DNA from: Tepidisphaera sp.
Lineage (GTDB): Bacteria; Planctomycetota; Phycisphaerae; Phycisphaerales; UBA1924
Direction: 5' to 3'
NCBI GenBank assembly: GCA_016124375.1
Contig: WGNV01000009.1
Location: forward strand, 1-64,000
DNA length: 64,000 bases
The notes beneath the pieces are model-generated. The model worked only from the letters and a program-made list of their open reading frames with translations. It had not been told where the DNA came from and searched no databases. Numbering within the stretch: position 1 is the first letter of the stretch; each line of letters starts with the position of its first letter. This document shows positions 1 to 6,603 of the stretch, piece after piece. The translations under genes were made by a program, and so were the position numbers.

Positions 1-435
1 ACAGGCTGAGCCACGAACTCAGGCTGGTCTTCCCCGGCATCGCGCCCTGCCCGACTCGCGGCCGCCGAAGCGGTGCGTGGGCCGGCCCTCGCTCGCGTGA
101 AGCATCGGGGAACACTCGCCTGGTGAAGTGACTCACCATCACCTCACCCGCGACCAACAGAGGCTCCGACTCGGGACCACTCACCGGGCAGCCCCTCGCC
201 ACGACCCGCCTCACGCCAGCAGTGCCGAAAAAAGCTCAAAGGGCGTCGGCCTGATGAACTCGCCCACACATCGCCGCTAGTCCGTGTGCCTACCGGATCC
301 CGCGTTGGGTGCCCTCAACCAGCATCCAACCGGGCAAGACCAGCCACGCCCCAGCGAAACGCCAACCCCGCCCCACCCAAACGACCCGCCCCGGGCCGCA
401 AGCATCGCCGCGCCTCCTCCGAATACACTCCTCCC
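1..435. other. Window start, no supported gene
   Basis: No reading frame here has a credible start, codon pattern or recognisable product. Upstream codons in frame with the lipoprotein at 436 exist but precede its signal peptide and look like chance extension. Positions about 94-250 hold several G/C-rich complementary stretches that could fold, but I could not match them to a known RNA family. Confidence 0.5.
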
Positions 436-924
436 ATGACCCGCGCCGTCACACCCCTCGCCCTCTTCCCGCTCCTCGCGCTCCTCTCCGGCTGCGTCAA
501 CTCCTGGCAATCCGGCTACGTCGCCTCCTCCAGCCTCGCCCCCGCCGCGCCCGCCTCCGGCCCCATCGAGCTCCGCGGCATGCCCGCCGAAGACGTCCTC
601 AAAGCCCCGCCCCCCGACGGCTGCGAACGCATCGGCTACAGCGAGTTCGTCTCCTCCGCCGGCCCAGAGCTCGACCGCCTGCAGGAGTTCGGCCAGAAAC
701 TCGGCGCCACCACCATCTACTGGGGCCGCACCTTCGCCCAGCTCAGCCAGGAAACCGACTACCGCGCCGACTACTACCCTTCCACCTCCACCACCACCAT
801 CACCAGCCCCGACGGCAGCAAAACCACCGTTCACACCAACGACGGCGGCACCCAATACGTCCCCCACGTCCGCACCGACGCCTGGTACCGCTACGTCGCC
901 GCCTTTTATCGCAAACGCCCCTGA
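436..924 (+). CDS. Putative lipoprotein, function unknown
   Basis: A 162-residue secreted protein. The start at 436 was chosen because it gives a clean lipoprotein signal peptide: Arg3, a hydrophobic core, and the lipobox LLSGC with Cys20 as the lipidated residue. The mature part is rich in Ala/Pro near the anchor. It then has a segment with EDVLKAPPPDGCERIGYSEF, a Gly-Ala-Thr-Thr-Ile-Tyr-Trp stretch and a Thr-rich loop (TSTTTITSPDGSKTTVHT) before a Tyr-rich end. The GATTIYWGRTF region resembles small outer-membrane-anchored lipoproteins of unknown role. I do not recognise a catalytic motif. The next gene, also a lipoprotein, lies 48 bp downstream on the same strand, so the two may be cotranscribed. 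Confidence 0.7.
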   Translation: MTRAVTPLALFPLLALLSGCVNSWQSGYVASSSLAPAAPASGPIELRGMPAEDVLKAPPPDGCERIGYSEFVSSAGPELDRLQEFGQKLGATTIYWGRTFAQLSQETDYRADYYPSTSTTTITSPDGSKTTVHTNDGGTQYVPHVRTDAWYRYVAAFYRKRP

Positions 925-972
925 CCCGCCGTCCTCTCCCGCACGGATTCCGTTCCAACAGGAGCTCTGCCC

Positions 973-1296
973 ATGCGTTCAGCCAGCCGCCTCGCGCGTT
1001 GCGTCGCCTCCATCTGTCTGCTCGCATCCCTCTTCGCACTCCCCGCCTGCCAGGACAAAGCCAACGACGACACCTTCGATCAGGTCAAGGTCGGCATGAG
1101 CGAGGGCGAGGTCGAGTCGCTCATGGGCAAGGGCGAACTCCAGGACGTCAGCGGCGTCAGCATCTCCGGCGCCGGCATGGCCGGGGGCAATCCGCACGAG
1201 TCATCCGACCGCCACACCATGACGTGGAAACACAACCACACCGACTACTCGGTGACCTTTCAGGGCGGCAAGGTGGTCGACAAATCAAAGTTCTAA
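973..1296 (+). CDS. Small BamE/SmpA-fold-like lipoprotein
   Basis: A 107-residue protein with a signal peptide ending in a lipobox (ALPAC, Cys26). The mature segment contains FDQVKVGMSEGEVESLMGKG. This matches the helix-turn-helix opening of the BamE/SmpA/OmlA-like fold ('v..Gmt..eV..llG.p'), and it is followed by strand-like segments (TMTWKHNHTDYSVTFQGGKV). In Proteobacteria BamE is a BAM complex lipoprotein, but many short lipoproteins share this fold without that role, so only the fold is claimed. A Shine-Dalgarno AGGAG at 960-964 sits 8 nt before the ATG. The upstream neighbour is another lipoprotein. Confidence 0.75.
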   Translation: MRSASRLARCVASICLLASLFALPACQDKANDDTFDQVKVGMSEGEVESLMGKGELQDVSGVSISGAGMAGGNPHESSDRHTMTWKHNHTDYSVTFQGGKVVDKSKF

Positions 1297-1313
1297 GGCC
1301 GCGCTCGCCGGGC

Positions 1314-1619
1314 TCAGAAGCCCAGCTTCTTGAACGTGCTGTTCATGCGCTGCGCATTCACCACCTGCGGCGCTTTCGCAGGGTTCGCCATGCGCTGCTG
1401 ACCCATCACCGGGGCGCCGGGCGTCAGCTTGGGCGTCTTCTTGGGCAACGCTCCGGGCGTGAAACCCGTGGTGGGCTTGCTGGCGCCGGTCTTGGGGGCG
1501 ACGGATTTGGGCGGCGTGGGCTTGCTCGCCGTCGGCTTCGGCGCGGGCGTCCCCGTCGTCTTGCCGAGAATCTTGTTGGCCTTGGCTCCGCCGCTGAACC
1601 CGCTGGGTGACTTCGACAT
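1314..1619 (-). CDS. Small basic Pro/Lys/Thr-rich protein, unknown
   Basis: A 101-residue protein with no signal peptide or membrane segment. It is dominated by Lys, Pro, Thr and Gly in loose repeats such as KPTASKPTPPKSVAPKTG, so it is probably largely disordered and strongly basic. The C-terminus (MNSTFKKLGF) is more ordered-looking. On the reverse strand the start has a GGAGG Shine-Dalgarno about 7 nt upstream, which supports real translation. It converges on the BamE-like gene with a 17-bp gap. The composition resembles nucleic-acid-binding tails, but no domain is recognised. Confidence 0.55.
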   Translation of the reverse strand: MSKSPSGFSGGAKANKILGKTTGTPAPKPTASKPTPPKSVAPKTGASKPTTGFTPGALPKKTPKLTPGAPVMGQQRMANPAKAPQVVNAQRMNSTFKKLGF

Positions 1620-1722
1620 GGTGCGCCTCCGATAAGGTGCCGCGAACGTACCACGCGGCGGCGGTTTTCGCTATCCCAAACCCGTTCCCGATCCCCGCTT
1701 TCCGATTTTGACCGACCTTCGC

Positions 1723-1750
1723 TTGACATATGCCGATATGGGTATATATT
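1723..1750 (+). promoter_or_regulatory. Promoter of the ArsR-SRPBCC-DUF899 cassette, apparently leaderless
   Basis: TTGACA at 1723-1728 and TATATT at 1745-1750 are separated by 16 bp. The start codon at 1758 lies only 7 bp after the -10, so transcription would begin at or next to the ATG. The spacer and -10 are AT-rich with repeated ATAT steps (1728-1749) in a GC-rich background, a plausible operator for the repressor encoded just downstream. The motifs are seen; use as promoter and operator is inferred. Confidence 0.55.
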
Positions 1751-1757
1751 GTCCCGC

Positions 1758-2132
1758 ATGGCACGAGCCGCCACCACCCTCGACCCGTTCAACGCCATCG
1801 CCGAGCCGAAGCGGCGGCTGGTGCTCGGCGCGCTGGCCGCGGGGGGTGGCGAACTCACCGTCAACGCACTCACCAACACCCTGGGCTGGCCCCAGCCGCA
1901 GGTTTCCAAGCACCTGGCGGTGCTCCGTCAAGTCAATCTCGTGTCCGTCACCCGCCGCGGGAGGGAACGCATGTACCGCGTCAATGGCGAGCCACTGCGC
2001 TCCATCCACTATTGGACCAAAGCCTTCGAGCAGTTCTGGGAGCACCAGCTCGGCCGCATCAAGGACCGCGCCGAGGCGATGGCGAACCACGTTCAAAGTC
2101 CTTCCAAGCACCCCAAGGAGACAACGCAATGA
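1758..2132 (+). CDS. ArsR-type winged-helix transcriptional regulator
   Basis: A 124-residue DNA-binding regulator. It begins with DPFNAIAEPKRRLVLGALAAG, typical of the ArsR/SmtB-like subgroup that is usually paired with SRPBCC proteins. The recognition helix is in PQPQVSKHLAVLRQVNLV and the wing is in VTRRGRERMYRVN. No metal-binding Cys pair is present, so the ligand is unlikely to be a classic thiophilic metal. The ATG at 1758 was preferred to a TTG at 1749, which would lie inside the -10 box. The stop overlaps the next start by ATGA. It is the first gene of a five-gene run and probably represses that run. Confidence 0.85.
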   Translation: MARAATTLDPFNAIAEPKRRLVLGALAAGGGELTVNALTNTLGWPQPQVSKHLAVLRQVNLVSVTRRGRERMYRVNGEPLRSIHYWTKAFEQFWEHQLGRIKDRAEAMANHVQSPSKHPKETTQ

Positions 2133-2590
2133 CGACCGCACAGATCGCCGGCAACTCGCCCGCCACCGACAAGTTCATCCTGCACATCAAGAAGGAAATC
2201 AAGATCGCGGCTCCGCTCGCCGTTTCCTGGGCCGCCATGCTCGAAGAGATCGGCCCGGGGCTGACCAAGCCCGACGGCACCAACCTCAACATGCGCCTCG
2301 AGCCCTGGCCGGGCGGGCGCTACTTCCGCGACACGGGCAACAACTCGGGCCACTTCTGGGGGCATGTGCAGGTGATCAAGCCCCCGAGCCTCCTTGAGAT
2401 CACCGGCCCGCTGTTCATGTCCTACGCCGTCATGTCGCACGTGCAATATCGCCTGACCGAAGAGGGCAGGCACACGCTGCTGACGCTCACCCACCGCGCG
2501 TTCGGCGAGATCGACGACCAGCACCGCGAGGGCGTCAACATGGGCTGGGGGCTCATCGCCGAGGCCATCCGCAAGCGTGCGGAGAAGTAA
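2129..2590 (+). CDS. SRPBCC (AHSA1/START-fold) domain protein
   Basis: A 153-residue soluble protein with the helix-grip fold pattern: an opening strand IKKEIKIAAPLAVSWAAMLE, a turn WPGGRYFRDTG, GHFWGHVQVIKPPSLLEITG, and a closing helix HREGVNMGWGLIAEAI. Such proteins bind small hydrophobic ligands, and as partners of ArsR-type genes they are commonly coregulated stress proteins; the actual ligand is unknown. The AAGGAG at 2115-2120 lies inside the upstream gene, 8 nt before the start. The ATG overlaps the ArsR stop, so translation is coupled. The fold is recognised with good confidence, the function is not. Confidence 0.85.
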   Translation: MTTAQIAGNSPATDKFILHIKKEIKIAAPLAVSWAAMLEEIGPGLTKPDGTNLNMRLEPWPGGRYFRDTGNNSGHFWGHVQVIKPPSLLEITGPLFMSYAVMSHVQYRLTEEGRHTLLTLTHRAFGEIDDQHREGVNMGWGLIAEAIRKRAEK

Positions 2591-2615
2591 CGCGCACGCA
2601 CCTTCCCCATCTGGT

Positions 2616-2638
2616 GGCACAGGCGCCGCGCCTGTGCC
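2616..2638. repeat. Dispersed palindrome, GGCACAGGC family
   Basis: An 11-bp arm GGCACAGGCGC and its complement flank a single base. Related copies lie at 9230-9251, 19424-19445, 22747-22768, 25581-25602 and 30435-30456, usually followed by CCACGA or a close variant. This copy falls inside the cassette, between the SRPBCC and DUF899 genes. Confidence 0.75.
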
Positions 2639-2682
2639 TTCCCCCTCTTCCTGCTTCTCTCACCCTCACAAGGAACACAGCC

Positions 2683-3459
2683 ATGTCCACCACCACAGCA
2701 CACCCCAACGTCGTCTCAAAGAGCACCTGGGAGGATGCCCAGCGCACCTTCCTGGACCAGGAAAAGGAGTTCACCCGCCTGCGCGATGAACTCAGCGCCA
2801 AACGCCGCCAGCTCCCCTGGACCAAAGTCGAAAAGCCCTACACCTTCGACAGCGAGCAAGGCACAGTCTCACTCGCCGCCCTCTTCGGGGGCAAGCGTCA
2901 ACTCGTCGTCTACCACTTCATGTTCGACCCCGCCTGGGACGAAGGGTGCCCCGGTTGCTCCTTCCTCGCCGACAACATGGACGGCGCCCGCACCCACCTC
3001 CTGGCCCGCGACACTGAACTCGTTTATGTCTCGCGTGCGCCCCTTGCCAAACTGCTCGCCTTCAAGCAGCGGATGGGCTGGACCATCCCCTGGGTCTCTT
3101 CGTTCGACACCACGTTCAACTACGACTTCGGCGTCACCATGGACGAAACCAAGGGCTCCACGCAGTACAACTACAAGGACGCCTCCAAGCTCCAGGCCGA
3201 CGGCAAGATCAAGCACGCCAAGGGCGAGATGCCCGGCGCCAGCGTCTTCCTCCGCGATAACAACACCATCTACCGCACGTACTCGGTGTATGGCCGGGGC
3301 CTGGATCCCATGCTCAACACCTACAACTTCCTTGACCTCACCGCCCTGGGCCGCCAGGAAAACCCGGACCAGCCCATGTCCTGGGTCCGCCACCACGACA
3401 AGTACGAGCACGCGCAGGCGGCCTCGTCCTGCTGCTGCTCGTCGAAGGCCAAGGCGTGA
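2683..3459 (+). CDS. DUF899 thioredoxin-like protein
   Basis: A 258-residue cytosolic protein of the DUF899 family, a thioredoxin-fold group. The family opening is visible (STWEDAQRTFLDQEKEFTRL, RRQLPWTKVEKPYTF), followed by LAALFGGKRQLVVYHFMFDP and the Cys pair GCPGCSFLADNMDG about 90 residues in. Further on are FDTTFNYDFGVT and SVFLRDNNTIYRTYSVYGRG. The C-terminus is unusual: it ends AQAASSCCCSSKAKA, a Cys triplet that could bind metal or form disulfides. The start at 2683 was chosen because upstream in-frame codons come from the palindromic repeat at 2616. The enzymatic role is unproven; association with ArsR/SRPBCC genes suggests stress or detoxification. Confidence 0.85.
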   Translation: MSTTTAHPNVVSKSTWEDAQRTFLDQEKEFTRLRDELSAKRRQLPWTKVEKPYTFDSEQGTVSLAALFGGKRQLVVYHFMFDPAWDEGCPGCSFLADNMDGARTHLLARDTELVYVSRAPLAKLLAFKQRMGWTIPWVSSFDTTFNYDFGVTMDETKGSTQYNYKDASKLQADGKIKHAKGEMPGASVFLRDNNTIYRTYSVYGRGLDPMLNTYNFLDLTALGRQENPDQPMSWVRHHDKYEHAQAASSCCCSSKAKA

Positions 3460-3776
3460 GCCCCTGCCGATGCCAACCGCCGCGAGCGCGAGGCGGCTGG
3501 TTCCGTCGAGGCCTGGGCAACTTCTTCGGCTGGGCCGGCCCCAGCCTCCTGCTCGCCCTCATCCCCAAGTGCCCCTTCTGCGTCGCGGGCTACGTCGCGC
3601 TGTGGACGGGCCTGGGCATCTCGCTCACGACTGCCGCGTGGCTGCGCACCGGTCTCATCATCCTCTGCGTCACCTCGCTCGCGCTGATGGCGGTCTTTCA
3701 CGTCCGCAAGCTGATCAGCCTCTCCCGCACCCGGGCCGCGACGTTCGCGGCCGACCCAAGGAACATGCACCCATGA
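3456..3776 (+). CDS. Small membrane protein with CPFC motif
   Basis: A 106-residue protein starting with GTG that overlaps the preceding stop (GTGA). The first 15 or so residues are basic and Cys-containing (SPCRCQPPRARGGWFRRG). They are followed by about three hydrophobic segments: FFGWAGPSLLLALIP, VAGYVALWTGLGIS and TGLIILCVTSLALMAVF. Between the first two lies PKCPFCVAGY, a Cys-x2-Cys motif at the membrane boundary seen in many small uncharacterised inner-membrane proteins and reminiscent of mercury transport proteins. Substrate and partner are unknown. It overlaps the following gene by ATGA, so it is translated as part of the cassette. Confidence 0.7.
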   Translation: MSPCRCQPPRARGGWFRRGLGNFFGWAGPSLLLALIPKCPFCVAGYVALWTGLGISLTTAAWLRTGLIILCVTSLALMAVFHVRKLISLSRTRAATFAADPRNMHP

Positions 3777-4177
3777 ACCAGAGCACCCTCGCACTCGAAT
3801 CCCTCGACATCGGCCGCCAACTGGTCGACTTCTGCTGGCAGGGCAAGGCCGACGAAGCCATCGATGCCCTGTACGCGCCGGACGTTGTGAGCATCGAAGC
3901 CAAGGACTGCGCCGACTGCGGCCCGGCCCGGCGCGAAGGCATCGCCGCCAAGCGCGCCAAGGCCGCGTGGTGGAACGACAACCACATCATCCACAAGACC
4001 GAAGTCTCCGGCCCCTGGCCCCACGCGGATCGCTTCATCGTCCGCTTCAACTACGAGCTCACGCCCAAGCTCGGACCCATGGCCGGCAAGCGCATGCGCC
4101 TGGAAGAAGCCGGGCTCTACACCGTGCGCGACGGCAAGATCGTTCAGGAAGAGTTCTTCTACCACATGGGCGAGTGA
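3773..4177 (+). CDS. SnoaL/NTF2-like protein
   Basis: A 134-residue protein with the NTF2-like cone fold pattern: an N-terminal helix pair ESLDIGRQLVDFCWQGKADE, AIDALYAPDVVSIEA, then strands HKTEVSGPWPHADRFIVRF, RMRLEEAGLYTVRDGKI and VQEEFFYHMGE. These are the usual landmarks of SnoaL-like polyketide-cyclase-fold or stress-associated proteins. A DCADCG motif sits in the first loop. It is the last gene of the overlapped cassette; the next gene is on the opposite strand. The substrate is unknown. Confidence 0.8.
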   Translation: MNQSTLALESLDIGRQLVDFCWQGKADEAIDALYAPDVVSIEAKDCADCGPARREGIAAKRAKAAWWNDNHIIHKTEVSGPWPHADRFIVRFNYELTPKLGPMAGKRMRLEEAGLYTVRDGKIVQEEFFYHMGE

Positions 4178-4197
4178 TCGCTCCCCTCCTGGGTGGC

Positions 4198-4214
4198 CCG
4201 GCGGTCCCCGCCGG
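4198..4214. repeat. Dispersed palindrome CCGGCGG-N3-CCGCCGG
   Basis: A 7-bp inverted repeat with context GGTGGCCCGGCGGTCC, located between convergent genes. A second copy in opposite orientation is at 9272-9288. It could act as a bidirectional terminator stem but lacks a T-run. Confidence 0.6.
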
Positions 4215-4226
4215 TCCTCCCTTTCC

Positions 4227-5960
4227 TCACTCCGCCTCACGCATCATCGCGCAGGCGATGGTCACGTCGTCGGCGAACTCCTCGTGCTCGGCGTGCGCCT
4301 TGAGGGCGGCCAGCACATCTCCGACCTGGGCGGCGGGTGATTCGTGGCGCGCCAGCGCCTCGAGCACGCGCTCGACGCCGAACATCTCGCGCTTGGCGTT
4401 CTGCTGCTCGACGACGCCGTCGCTGACGACGCAGACGCTGGCGCCCAACTCCATCGGGATCGTGGCCGCCTCGTACTCCATGTCTCGCGCGATGCCCAGG
4501 GGCGTGCCCCCGAGCATGAACGGGCGTTCCGCGTGCCCCCCCACCGACCTCATGAACGCGTATCCGTGGCCCGCGTCGGCGTAGGTCAGGGTGCGCTCGC
4601 GCAGATCAAACACGCACGCGAAGAGCGAGGCGAACAGCGTTGCGTGCCCGGTCTCGTTGCTCACGCGCTGGGCGTAGTCGGCCATCAGCCCGTTGACCTC
4701 GCTGAGCGTCACGCCCGGGTCGGCCGTCTGGCGGAGCAGCCGCGACAGGTGTGCCTGAAGGTTGCTCATCACGATGCCGGCCGCCACGCCCTTGCCGACG
4801 ACATCACCCAGCAGCAGGCCGGCCTTGGCCTCGCCGATGGCGAAGAAATCGAACATGTCGCCCGCCACCAGCCGCCCGGGCACCGACGCCATGTAGTAGT
4901 CCACGCACGCCAGGCCGCTTGGCGCCACGCGACCCGCAGGCAGGGGCATGATGATCCGCTGCATGTCGCGGGCCGCGTGCAGCTCGCTCAGCCGCTGACG
5001 TTCTTCCTCTTCGCGCCGCGCCCGGTCCAGGTTGCCCAGCGCCAGCCCGGCCAACCTCGCGATCGCCTGGCAGAACCCCGCCGCCTCGGGCGAGATCGGC
5101 TGGCTCTGCCCGCCACGCGCCCCGCCCCGCATGTCCAGGTACGCGAACGCGACGATGCGGCTCTTGCCCGCAGACTCCAGCACGATCGGCGTGCACAACG
5201 CCGCCGATATCTCCAGCGTCACGATGCTCTGCCCGAAGTCGTGGTCCCCCACCGAGTGACCGGGGTGCAGCACGACGGTCTTGCCCGCCGGGCCGGGCTC
5301 CGCGGCCGCCGACAGCAGCGAACGGCTGAAGCCCCCCGACGCCTCCGCCCCTGACGCCGCCAGCACCTCGACTTCTTCTTCGTCGCGCAGCGCGAGGATC
5401 GCACAGCGTGGCAGCCCCGCCCCCTTCACCAGCGCGTGCACCACAGCCCGATAGATCTCCTCTTCGCTGCGGCAGGCCCCGAACAGGCCGGCGCACGTCA
5501 TCAAGAGCCCGAGGCGCTGTTCCGAACTTGGCGCAAGTTCAAACTCACCCAGGGCGTGCACCAGCGACGTGGTAAATCGCCGATCATCGCTGGTCCGCGC
5601 CAATCGCCGCGGCGCCTCGTCCCCCACCCGCACGCGCAGGGTCCATGGCCCGAGCCGGACCAGATCTCCGTGGCGCAGGGGTGTGGGCGAGCCCGGCGTC
5701 AGCCTCGCGCCGTTGATGAACGTGCCGTGACGGCTGTTGGTGTCGGTCAGGTGCCAGGGGTCGGGCGCGGCCGCGTCCAGCGTCAGCTCGCAGTGCTGGC
5801 GCGAGACGATCCCCTCCGGATCCGGCAAGCACCACACCGAGGTGGGCGATCGCCCGATCGAGATCGGTCCCTTGTAGTCCTTGGGCGAAGCCACCAACGA
5901 CCGCACGGGCGGCCCGCTGTGCGACTCCAGCCAGACGGGATGAATCTTCGTCGATTCCAT
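4227..5960 (-). CDS. FHA-GAF-PP2C (SpoIIE/RsbU-type) serine phosphatase
   Basis: A 577-residue signalling protein. Residues about 30-105 form an FHA domain that binds phosphothreonine: ISIGRSPTS, IVSRQHCEL and NSRHGTFINGARLTPGS are its hallmark loops. Residues about 130-310 look like a GAF sensor domain. A short helical linker RAREEEERQRLSEL leads to a PP2C/SpoIIE phosphatase. The phosphatase metal-binding region is LVAGDMFDFFAIGEAKAG and LLLGDVVGKGVAAGIVMS, with TYADAGHGYAFM and VSDGVVEQQ further on. Such enzymes dephosphorylate STAS anti-sigma antagonists; a STAS gene is present at 58358 but not adjacent. It converges on the SnoaL gene. Confidence 0.9.
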   Translation of the reverse strand: MESTKIHPVWLESHSGPPVRSLVASPKDYKGPISIGRSPTSVWCLPDPEGIVSRQHCELTLDAAAPDPWHLTDTNSRHGTFINGARLTPGSPTPLRHGDLVRLGPWTLRVRVGDEAPRRLARTSDDRRFTTSLVHALGEFELAPSSEQRLGLLMTCAGLFGACRSEEEIYRAVVHALVKGAGLPRCAILALRDEEEVEVLAASGAEASGGFSRSLLSAAAEPGPAGKTVVLHPGHSVGDHDFGQSIVTLEISAALCTPIVLESAGKSRIVAFAYLDMRGGARGGQSQPISPEAAGFCQAIARLAGLALGNLDRARREEEERQRLSELHAARDMQRIIMPLPAGRVAPSGLACVDYYMASVPGRLVAGDMFDFFAIGEAKAGLLLGDVVGKGVAAGIVMSNLQAHLSRLLRQTADPGVTLSEVNGLMADYAQRVSNETGHATLFASLFACVFDLRERTLTYADAGHGYAFMRSVGGHAERPFMLGGTPLGIARDMEYEAATIPMELGASVCVVSDGVVEQQNAKREMFGVERVLEALARHESPAAQVGDVLAALKAHAEHEEFADDVTIACAMMREAE

Positions 5961-6168
5961 GGCTCTGCACGCCGCCTGCCCACTCCGATCACCACCCGCT
6001 CACAGCCTATCCCAAGCCGCTCCCCAAAGAGGCTATCCAGATTCCCGCCCGGAGTGACCCCCGGAGCAAGGCCCGGCGCCATCAGGCGTGCCCGGCCCCT
6101 TGCCCGGCCTCCCCCCCGCCCGGCCCAGGCCCCAGAACCACCCGCTGGGGCGTGTTCTGCGCGGACCC
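5961..6168. other. Intergenic gap upstream of the phosphatase and tRNA
   Basis: G/C-rich spacer between the divergent phosphatase gene and the tRNA promoter. I see no open frame with a product, no repeat shared with other gaps and no clear promoter for the phosphatase. Confidence 0.4.
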
Positions 6169-6198
6169 TTGGACACCGGCCGACTGCCCCCCTAAACT
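6169..6198 (+). promoter_or_regulatory. Possible promoter of tRNA-Ala
   Basis: TTGGAC at 6169-6174 and TAAACT at 6193-6198 with an 18-bp spacer. Transcription would start near 6205, giving an approximately 84-nt leader to be removed by RNase P. It is the best match found upstream of the tRNA. Confidence 0.4.
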
Positions 6199-6288
6199 GC
6201 CCCCCGCGTCGCAAGACGCGCCGCCGCCGTGCCGACAAAGCAACGTGGACACCAAGCCACCGAGCCAGGTACGTCGACGGGACAATTT

Positions 6289-6361
6289 GGGGGCATAGCT
6301 CAGTTGGTAGAGCGCATCCATGGCATGGATGAGGTCGTGAGTTCGAGTCTCTCTGCCTCCA
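6289..6361 (+). tRNA. tRNA-Ala (anticodon GGC)
   Basis: A full cloverleaf can be drawn. The acceptor is GGGGGCA paired with TGCCTCC and includes the G3:U70 wobble that identifies alanine tRNAs. The D arm is GCTC...GAGC. The anticodon stem CATCC/GGATG encloses loop ATGGCAT with anticodon GGC (reads GCC, a favoured codon in this GC-rich DNA). The T arm contains GTTCGAGTC. The discriminator is A at 6361, and the 3' CCA is not encoded. The gene stands alone. Confidence 0.95.
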
Positions 6362-6370
6362 CTTCGGTTC

Positions 6371-6396
6371 AAAGAGCCCCTTCGCGGGGCTTCTTT
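6371..6396 (+). terminator. Intrinsic terminator after tRNA-Ala
   Basis: AGCCCC and GGGGCT flank the loop TTCGC and are followed by TCTTTGGTTTTT. It starts 10 nt after the tRNA end. Confidence 0.8.
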
Positions 6397-6493
6397 GGTT
6401 TTTGGACCGTGCCTGTTTTCCGCGCCAAGCCTGCCGCCCCGCCGCGACTCTGGTGCTCGCGCCCCGCCACGAATCCAGAAGCGCTCCGAAATA

Positions 6494-6517
6494 GCCGCCC
6501 GCGGGCGGCGTTACACT
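6494..6517 (+). promoter_or_regulatory. Palindrome and possible -10 upstream of the calpain gene
   Basis: A perfect 16-nt palindrome GCCGCCCGCGGGCGGC (6494-6509) is followed directly by TACACT (6512-6517), a fair -10 element. The palindrome would occupy the promoter spacer and could be an operator. No good -35 is visible. Confidence 0.3.
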
Positions 6518-6557
6518 CCTGTTCGACCTGAACTCCGGGCCCGCGGGGCAGCAAGCC

Positions 6558-6603
6558 AGCGTGCGGCAAAAGCCAGCGTGCGGCAAAGAGGGAGCGTGCG
6601 GCA
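6558..6603 (+). repeat. Three direct repeats of AGCGTGCGGCA
   Basis: Copies at 6558-6568, 6575-6585 and 6593-6603, spaced 17 and 18 bp. The last copy ends on the A of the calpain start codon, so the array spans its ribosome-binding region. Confidence 0.7.

Noticed and set aside
94..250. Possible cobalamin-like riboswitch pattern (GGGGAA, CCTGGTGAA, CCCGCGACC)
   Set aside because: The defining B12 box is missing and pairing could not be completed.
286..435. N-terminal extension of the first lipoprotein
   Set aside because: It would put more than 50 residues before a lipoprotein signal peptide.
6289..6361. tRNA considered as tRNA-Gly or tRNA-Pro
   Set aside because: The anticodon loop ATGGCAT gives GGC and the G3:U70 pair identifies alanine.
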